Assembly (NCBI RefSeq): GCF_036226745.1
Contig: NZ_CP109013.1
Coordinates: forward strand, 5,394,001-5,458,000
Direction of reading: 5' to 3'
DNA: 64,000 nt
DNA from: Streptomyces sp. NBC_00683
GTDB lineage: Bacteria > Actinomycetota > Actinomycetes > Streptomycetales > Streptomycetaceae
This document shows, piece after piece, positions 58,781 to 64,000 of this stretch. Each line of letters starts with the position of its first letter. Position 1 is the stretch's first letter. Under the pieces are notes generated by a model. It was not told where the DNA came from. It ran no database searches and was given only the letters and a program-made list of their open reading frames with translations. The position numbers and the translations under genes were made by a program.

Positions 58781-60805
58781 TCAGCCGTCGTCGCCACCCG
58801 CGAGGAGGCCGGCGGCGTGCGCCTCGTCGACGGCCAGCGGGCGGCTCTCCAGCAGCTCGGCCAGCTTCGCGACCGTCGACGCCTGGAAGAGGTCCCCGAC
58901 CGTGACGCGCACCGGCAGCTCCTGCTCGATCCGCACGGCGAGCCGGGCGAGGAGCAGGGACTGCGCCCCCGAGGCGAAGAAGTCCTCGTGGACTCCGACT
59001 TCGGGCCGTCCGAGCAGTTCGGCCCAGACCGTCGCTATCAGTGACTCCAGGGCGGTGCGCGGAGGTGTGCGGTCCGTCCCCCCGGGCGTCGCCACCGCGG
59101 CGTCGGCCCGCAGACCGCCGATCCGGGGCAGGTCACCGGAGAGATACGCCTCCCGGGTCGCGCGTCGCTGGATCTTCCCGCTGGAGGTCTTGGGGATGGT
59201 CCGGGGCGGGATCAGCACCAGTTCGTGCAGTTCGGCGTCGCACTCCTCCCACACCGCGCTGCGGCTCCGCAGAGTGACGGCTTCGAGGTCCGCTCCGTCC
59301 GCGACCTCGGCCACCAGGACCAGCCGCTCCTCGCCGTCCACGGGGACGGTGAACGCCGCTCCGCAACCGGGCCGCAGGGCGGGGTGGCCCTGCTCGGCGG
59401 CGTTCTCCACATCGTGCGGATAGAGATTGCGCCCGCGCAGGACGAGGAGATCCTTCAGCCTTCCGGTGACGGCGAGCGCACCGTCCGCGTCCAGCGCTCC
59501 CAGGTCTCCGGTGCGCAGGTAGGGGCCCCGGCCGTCCGGCAGGGTGGCTCCGAACAGTGCGGCGCTCTCGGTGGGGCGCCCCCAGTAGCCGGTGGAGACA
59601 CTGGGGCCGGACACCCAGATCTCGCCGACCTGCCCGGGGTCCGCCGGGGCGAGCGTGGCGGTGTCCACGACGACGACGGACTGGCCGCCCCGAGCCGTCC
59701 CACAGGCGATCCTCGGCACCCCCTCGACCGGGAAACGCCGCACGTTCTCGCCCACGGGGTCCGCCGTCACCAGCAGGGTGGCCTCCGCGAGGCCGTAGCT
59801 GGGGCGGCAGGCGGCGGGGTCGAAGCCCGCGCCGGCGAACCGTTCCGCGAACCGTTCGACCGTCTCCACCCGTACCGGTTCCGCGCCGTTCACCGCCGCA
59901 CGCCAGGAGGACAGGTCGAGCGACGCCAGCTGCTCGTCGTCGATCTTGCGGACGCATAATTCGTAACCGAAATTCGGGGCCGGGCTGATTGTCCCGCGGT
60001 GCACCGAAATTGCTTTCAGCCAGCGATAAGGCGACTGAAGGAAATGTAACGGGGCCATCAGGACAGCGGGGAATCCGCCGTGAAGGGGAGACAGAATAGC
60101 GCCTATGAGGCCCATGTCATGGTATGGAGGAAGCCAGCTGACCATCACATCTTCGGGCGTTCCGGCAAAGGCCTGATAAATGGTTTCCGCGTTGTGCACA
60201 AGGTTCGCATGGGTGAGTACCACCCCCCGTGGCAGCCGGGTGGAGCCCGACGTGTACTGGAGGAACGCGACCTGGTCGGCCGTCGGTCCCGCGGGCTCCG
60301 CCCGTCCTTCGGCCGCGGTAGGGGCATCCTGGGCGGGGACGGCTTCCTCCGCCCGCGCGTCCGTCGCGATCCATGCCAACGGGGCGTCCAGCACCGACCT
60401 GGCGACCGGCAGCAGATCCTTCGTGGTCAGGGCGATGCTCGCGCCGGCGTCGGCGACGATCGCGTCCAACCGGCCCAGGCTGCGCGCGTCCTGCGGCGGA
60501 TAGGCCGGGACCGCCACGATTCCCGCGAGGAGGCATCCGTAGAACGCGATGACGTAGTCCGGCCCCGGCGGGAAGAGGAGCAGGGCCCGCTCGCCCGGCC
60601 GGTGCCCGGCGGCCAATGTGCTCGCCACGCCGTCGGCGGCTTCCAGGAGGTCCCGGTATCCGATGCGCAGCTCGTCCTCCTCGCCGTCGGTGAGGAAGAC
60701 GTAGGCGGTGGCGTCGGGCTGCTTCTCCGCCCGGTACCGGAGCACATGGACGAGCGTGGGGAATTCATGTGCGGGTATTGCCGATATTGCTTCCGTTTCG
60801 GACAT
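58781..60805 (-). CDS. Fatty acyl-AMP ligase fused to acyl carrier domain
   Basis: A 674-residue FAAL-ACP. The adenylation part has YTSGSTRLPRGV (about 186), the FAAL-typical VSWLPPYHDMGLIG and GAEPVR, a GRLKDLLVLRGRNLYPHDVE hinge, and the KTSSGKIQRRATREAYL C-terminal lysine region. FAALs carry an insertion that blocks CoA use, so the acyl-AMP is passed to the fused ACP (Ser in GAQSLL, about residue 616). It supplies the fatty acyl starter for the NRPS product. ATG 60805 was chosen over the longer frame because conserved sequence starts there. The inverted repeat at 60881-60908 may control the operon. Confidence 0.93.
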   Translation of the reverse strand: MSETEAISAIPAHEFPTLVHVLRYRAEKQPDATAYVFLTDGEEDELRIGYRDLLEAADGVASTLAAGHRPGERALLLFPPGPDYVIAFYGCLLAGIVAVPAYPPQDARSLGRLDAIVADAGASIALTTKDLLPVARSVLDAPLAWIATDARAEEAVPAQDAPTAAEGRAEPAGPTADQVAFLQYTSGSTRLPRGVVLTHANLVHNAETIYQAFAGTPEDVMVSWLPPYHDMGLIGAILSPLHGGFPAVLMAPLHFLQSPYRWLKAISVHRGTISPAPNFGYELCVRKIDDEQLASLDLSSWRAAVNGAEPVRVETVERFAERFAGAGFDPAACRPSYGLAEATLLVTADPVGENVRRFPVEGVPRIACGTARGGQSVVVVDTATLAPADPGQVGEIWVSGPSVSTGYWGRPTESAALFGATLPDGRGPYLRTGDLGALDADGALAVTGRLKDLLVLRGRNLYPHDVENAAEQGHPALRPGCGAAFTVPVDGEERLVLVAEVADGADLEAVTLRSRSAVWEECDAELHELVLIPPRTIPKTSSGKIQRRATREAYLSGDLPRIGGLRADAAVATPGGTDRTPPRTALESLIATVWAELLGRPEVGVHEDFFASGAQSLLLARLAVRIEQELPVRVTVGDLFQASTVAKLAELLESRPLAVDEAHAAGLLAGGDDG

Positions 60806-61288
60806 GCTCACCGCTTCTCGTGGACGCGATAATGCCAGAATTTCAGCCACCGGCTGGTCGCACGAGACCAAACGCTAAAACAGCGCCATCCTTACGTCAA
60901 CGGCGCTGATAGATTCATGGGGCAATGGTGGACGGAATCCTGCCACCGCGACCCGATCGCCGATCGTTTCGGGATCATTGCCGCTATGTGTCGCCGTATA
61001 CGTACGGGCGACACCGGAGTCCCTGCCGACCGGTACGGCACGCGCGCGGGATGATCGTCGATCTCCGTTCCCGCAGGCAGCGACCCTGTTCGCGGCGCGG
61101 ACCGCGAAATCCTCCGTCGCCATCGATCCGGCCGCGCCCCGGCCACGACGCCGGCGAGGGCCGCCCGGCAGGACGGCCCCCACGGGCGAACGCTCCGGAT
61201 GTTGTCCGAAACATGACAGGTGCATGTGCGGTGCGTCTGTGCGGTCCGCGGGCCACCGTCACGTCGACCGGCCCGGCGGACCGCGATT
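60806..61288. promoter_or_regulatory. Long promoter region of the NRPS operon with CAGCGCC-N14-GGCGCTG
   Basis: The 483-base gap before the FAAL gene holds an inverted repeat CAGCGCC (60881-60887) / GGCGCTG (60902-60908), well placed as operator. AT-richer sequence lies at 60760-60930. No regulator gene is in the cluster, and no ORF in this gap (for example 60984-61262 minus) has convincing coding character. Confidence 0.55.
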
Positions 61289-61768
61289 TCAGGACGGGCG
61301 GCGCGTCGCGAACTGCTCCAGGGCCTCGACCACCAGTGCGTGGTCCTCGGCCTGGGGCAGGCCCGACACCGTGACCGTACCGATCACGCCCGCACCCTCG
61401 ACCGAGATCGGGAACGAACCGCCGTGCGCCGCGTACGTGTCCGGATCCAGGCGGGAGGACTCCTCGAAGGTGGTGCCCTTCGCCCGGAAGCGGGTGCCCA
61501 CCAGGTAGGAGCTCTCCCCGTACCGCTCCACGACCTTGCGCTTGCGGTCGATCCAGGCGTCGTTGTCCGCGCTCGAACCCGGCAGCGCGGCATGGAAGAG
61601 CTGCTGCGCGCCGCGCCGGATGTCGATCGCGACCGGGGCGTGCCGGTCGCGGGCCAGCGCGACGAGGAGGCCGCCCAGCGCGTACGCGTCGTCGTAGCTG
61701 AAATGCGGCAGCGTCAGACGCCGCTCCTGCGCGATGAGCTCGGAAATGGTCGGAGCGCTGGGGTTCAT
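61289..61768 (-). CDS. UPF0303/heme-degrading-domain protein (HbpS/GlcG-like)
   Basis: A 159-residue alpha/beta protein of the UPF0303 (YBR137W-like, GlcG fold) family: RRLTLPHFSYDDAYALGGLL, VAIDIRRGAQQLFHAALPGSS, NDAWIDRKRKVVERYG and AHGGSFPISVEGAGVIGTVTVSG. Members bind heme or cobalamin-like cofactors or have unknown roles; in actinobacteria they often accompany Gfo/Idh dehydrogenases. It overlaps the dehydrogenase gene by four bases. It lies upstream of the NRPS operon on the same strand but 483 bases away, so it is probably separate. Confidence 0.9.
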   Translation of the reverse strand: MNPSAPTISELIAQERRLTLPHFSYDDAYALGGLLVALARDRHAPVAIDIRRGAQQLFHAALPGSSADNDAWIDRKRKVVERYGESSYLVGTRFRAKGTTFEESSRLDPDTYAAHGGSFPISVEGAGVIGTVTVSGLPQAEDHALVVEALEQFATRRPS

Positions 61769-62871
61769 GCGTGCTGCTCCTCGTCGTGGTGGGGAAGAAG
61801 GGTGACCGAGACGCCCTCGCGGGCCGAGCGGCGCGCGGCCTCCAGGACGTCCAGCGCCGCGGCGGCCTGCAGGGCGGTCACCGGGTTCTCACCGGTGCCG
61901 CGCAGGGCCGCCGCGACGGCCGCGTAGTACGCGGGGTAGTCGCCCGGGAGCGTACGGACCGGCTTGCCGCCCCCGGTCAGCGGCGACTCACCGGCGCCGA
62001 GCCGGCCCCACAGCTCCTCGGGCTCCTCGCCCCAGGGCTCGCCGGCCGACGGGCGGACACCGTCGCGCAGGGCGGCCTCCTGCGGGTCCAGGCCGTGCTT
62101 CACATAGCCGGCCTTCGAGCCGAGCACCCGGAAGCGCGGGCCCAGCTGGGCCGTCGTGGCACTGACGTACAGGTGCGAACGGACGCCGTTCGTGTGCGTG
62201 ATCGCGATGAACGTGTCGTCGTCGGCCGCCGCACCGGCCCGGCGTACGTCGGACTCCGCGTACACCTGCACGGCGGGCCCGAACAGGGTGAGCGCCTGGT
62301 CGACGACGTGGCTGCCCAGGTCGAACAGCAGCCCGCCGATCTCCTCCGGGTCGCCCGACTCGCGCCAGCCGCCCTTCAGCTCCGGACGCCACCGCTCGAA
62401 GCGGGACTCGAAGCGCAGTACGTCGCCGAGCTCGCCGTCCTCGATCAGCTGCGCCAGCGTGCGGAAGTCGTTGTCCCAGCGGCGGTTCTGGAAGACCGAG
62501 AGCAGCAGCCCCCGGCTCTCGGCCAGCGCGGCCAGCTCGCGGGCCTCGGCGGCCGTACCGGCGAGGGGCTTGTCCACGACCACGGACAGGCCGGCCTCGA
62601 GCGCGGCCGTCGCGATCGGGACGTGGGTCCGGTTCGGGGAGGCGATCACGACGAGGTCCAGCTCGTCCGCGCGAGCGAGGAGCTCGTCGGGCGAGGCCGC
62701 GAACCGCACACCGGGGAACTCGGCGCGGGCCTGCGCCTGCCGCTCCTCGTTCGAGGTGACGACCGTGTCGAGGACGAGGCCCTCGGTCGCGGCGATCAGC
62801 GGGGCGTGGAAGACGGAGCCCGCCAGGCCGTAGCCGACGAGTCCGACGCGGAGAGGGGCGTTGGCAGTCAT
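61765..62871 (-). CDS. Gfo/Idh/MocA family NAD(P)-dependent oxidoreductase
   Basis: A 368-residue dehydrogenase. The Rossmann motif is GLVGYGLAGSVFHAPLI at the N-terminus, the Gfo/Idh signature VVDKPLAGTAAEARELAALAE (the conserved Lys in DKP), and the active-site helix GGLLFDLGSHVVDQAL (Asp/His). Such enzymes oxidise sugars, inositols or their derivatives. ATG 62871 lies seven bases after a TTAAGT -10 box (minus strand; -35 TTGCAC, spacer 17), so the message seems leaderless. It is divergent from the ROK regulator and probably under its control. Confidence 0.93.
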   Translation of the reverse strand: MTANAPLRVGLVGYGLAGSVFHAPLIAATEGLVLDTVVTSNEERQAQARAEFPGVRFAASPDELLARADELDLVVIASPNRTHVPIATAALEAGLSVVVDKPLAGTAAEARELAALAESRGLLLSVFQNRRWDNDFRTLAQLIEDGELGDVLRFESRFERWRPELKGGWRESGDPEEIGGLLFDLGSHVVDQALTLFGPAVQVYAESDVRRAGAAADDDTFIAITHTNGVRSHLYVSATTAQLGPRFRVLGSKAGYVKHGLDPQEAALRDGVRPSAGEPWGEEPEELWGRLGAGESPLTGGGKPVRTLPGDYPAYYAAVAAALRGTGENPVTALQAAAALDVLEAARRSAREGVSVTLLPHHDEEQHA

Positions 62872-62878
62872 GCAAACC

Positions 62879-62921
62879 ACTTAAGCAACGCTGTTGCCAA
62901 AGTGCAAGCTATGGGGACAAT
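62879..62921. promoter_or_regulatory. Overlapping leaderless promoters with GCAAC-GCT-GTTGC operator
   Basis: The 13-base palindrome GCAACGCTGTTGC (62885-62897) lies between the -35 (TTGCAC, rc of 62902-62907) and -10 (TTAAGT, rc of 62879-62884) of the minus promoter and overlaps the -35 (TTGCCA 62894-62899) of the plus promoter, whose -10 is GACAAT (62916-62921). Both start codons lie 7 bases past their -10 boxes. A repressor bound here would block both directions. Confidence 0.7.
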
Positions 62922-62927
62922 GGTCGG

Positions 62928-64000
62928 GTGAACAGGAGCAACACCAGGGGCGGCGGCGGTGCGAACCTGCCGACCCTGCGCCACCACAACGCCTCGCTCG
63001 TGCTCGACCTGCTGCGCGTGGCCGGTGAGCGCGGGATCAGCAGGCTGGAGCTCGCCGAGCGCACCGGACTCACCCCGCAGGCCGTCAGCAAGATCACCGG
63101 CAGGCTGCGCGCGGAGGGGCTGGCGGCCGAGGCCGGTCATCTCGCCTCCACGGGCGGCAAGCCCCGCACGGTGCTGCGACTGGTCCCGGACGCGGGGTAC
63201 GCCGTCGGGCTCCACCTGGACCGTGACGAACTGACGGCCGTCCTGGTCGATCTGTCCGGCACCCCCGTCGGCACCCGGACCACCCCTCTCGACCTCGGCG
63301 CTCCGGCCGCCGAGGTCGTCGCGACCGCGGCCCATGCGGTGGAGACGGTACGGGCAGGGGCGCCCCGGACCGAGGACCGGCCGGTCTTCGGCGTGGGGGT
63401 CGCGATGCCGGGCCCCCTGGACCACCGGGCCGGGGTGCTGCACCGCGTCACCGGGTTCCCGCAGTGGGACGGTTACCCGCTGCGGGACGCGCTCGCCGAG
63501 CGGACCGGGCTGCCCGTCGTCGTCGACAAGGACACCAACGCCGCCGCTCTCGGCCTCGCCCTGCGCGAACGCGGCGCGGCCGACTTCGCGTACCTGCACC
63601 TGGGCACCGGGCTCGGTGCCGGGATCGTCCTCGGCGGGACGGTGCACCGCGGAGCCCGTACCGGCGCGGGGGAGTTCGGTCACCAGACCCTCCAGCTCGA
63701 CGGCCCCCCGTGCGGCTGCGGCGGGCGGGGCTGCATCGAGGCGCTCTGCCTGGCCGCCGTGGCCCGCGGTGACATCGCCGAGGCGGCCCGGGTCCTCGGG
63801 GCGGGCGCCGCCAACCTCGTCGGACTGCTCGACATCGACCGGGTGGTCCTCGGCGGCCGTACCGTCGCCGCCGACGAGGACGCGTACGTACGAGGAGTGC
63901 ACGCCGTGATCGAGGAGCGAGCCCGCCGGGACGGCACCGGCGCCCCGGTGCCGGTCACCGTCGCGGGCGGCGGCGACCGCCCGGTCGCCGACGGGGCGGC
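62928..64000 (+). CDS. ROK family regulator/sugar kinase-like repressor (3' end outside window)
   Basis: About 357 codons are visible from GTG 62928 and the frame is open to the window end. Residues 14-75 are a MarR-like winged helix (TLRHHNASLVLDLLRVAGERGISRLELAERTGL). The ROK domain follows: FGVGVAMPGPLDHRAGVL, VVDKDTNAAALGL, AYLHLGTGLGAGIVLGG and the zinc-binding GEFGHQTL...CGCGGRGCIE. It probably binds a sugar and represses the divergent Gfo/Idh-UPF0303 operon through GCAACGCTGTTGC. No ribosome site; leaderless start seven bases after GACAAT. Confidence 0.92.
   Translation, partial: MNRSNTRGGGGANLPTLRHHNASLVLDLLRVAGERGISRLELAERTGLTPQAVSKITGRLRAEGLAAEAGHLASTGGKPRTVLRLVPDAGYAVGLHLDRDELTAVLVDLSGTPVGTRTTPLDLGAPAAEVVATAAHAVETVRAGAPRTEDRPVFGVGVAMPGPLDHRAGVLHRVTGFPQWDGYPLRDALAERTGLPVVVDKDTNAAALGLALRERGAADFAYLHLGTGLGAGIVLGGTVHRGARTGAGEFGHQTLQLDGPPCGCGGRGCIEALCLAAVARGDIAEAARVLGAGAANLVGLLDIDRVVLGGRTVAADEDAYVRGVHAVIEERARRDGTGAPVPVTVAGGGDRPVADGA

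Noticed and set aside
60984..61262. Possible 92-codon gene in the NRPS promoter region
   Set aside because: Arg/Pro-rich composition, no ribosome site, overlaps several equal alternatives in other frames.
1..64000. CRISPR arrays, transposases, integrases, tRNA or rRNA genes
   Set aside because: None found by reading: no regularly spaced repeats, no DDE or tyrosine recombinase motifs, and no tRNA T-loop pattern in a suitable context. A tRNAscan/ISfinder search would be decisive.

Overview
The window is high-GC DNA (about 70% or more G+C by eye) with strong third-position GC, frequent GTG starts, AGGAG-type ribosome sites and typical Streptomyces families: TipA-like MerR regulator, ECF42/DGPF pair, DUF6415, SpoIIE-type phosphatase, secreted CBM/GH16 proteins, EACC1/caspase proteins and an NRPS cluster. 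I read it as a chromosomal segment of a Streptomyces or close relative. No rRNA, tRNA, CRISPR array, insertion sequence or phage structural gene was recognised. All coordinates and motif positions were counted by hand; family names come from motif recognition, not searches.

Left part (1-16 kb): small accessory enzymes and one- or two-gene regulatory units. These are an SDR fragment, two alpha/beta hydrolases, two SGNH hydrolases, an isochorismatase divergent from PadR, an AraC/GyrI-like regulator, a TipA-like regulator, a DGPF protein plus ECF42 sigma factor with a recognisable promoter, and two TetR regulators with clear palindromic operators next to their divergent target genes (DUF1772 gene; Dabb-domain gene).

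16-28 kb: a secreted carbohydrate-binding block (CBM6-DUF1996 protein, tandem-CBM32 GH16 glucanase) beside a LacI regulator and a GGGAGCGCTCCC operator. It is followed by an unusual chimeric ORF that joins the 5' end of a Ser/Thr kinase gene (second copy at 25 kb) to the 3' half of the Dabb gene (second copy at 16 kb). Then come a membrane protein, two DinB-like proteins, the intact kinase, a zinc-finger DNA-binding protein and a secreted NlpC/P60 peptidase with a structured leader.

29-47 kb: a VanZ/response regulator/histidine kinase group, a truncated regulator beside DUF6415, a SpoIIE-family protein whose metal-binding motifs look degenerate, and a three-gene operon (37.4-42.2 kb). In that operon an EACC1-like protein is followed by a caspase-TM-solute-binding-vWA fusion and a lipoprotein solute-binding protein. 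Its make-up suggests an envelope-linked conflict or signalling system. Housekeeping-like genes follow: SEC-C protein, YidC paralogue, FAA hydrolase and a PPOX-type flavoprotein.

47-61 kb: one minus-strand operon of nine tightly spaced or overlapping genes, in transcription order: FAAL-ACP, AurF-type diiron oxygenase, free carrier protein, amino acid:carrier-protein ligase, NRPS (C-C-A-T-TE; A-domain code reads DVWHFSLVDK, serine), EamA exporter, Sfp-type PPTase, methyltransferase, M20 hydrolase. I infer a small N-acylated, possibly N-oxidised, serine-containing lipopeptide; I do not recognise the cluster as a known one. The right edge (61-64 kb) holds a UPF0303/Gfo-Idh-MocA pair divergent from a ROK regulator across a shared operator, with apparently leaderless starts on both sides.
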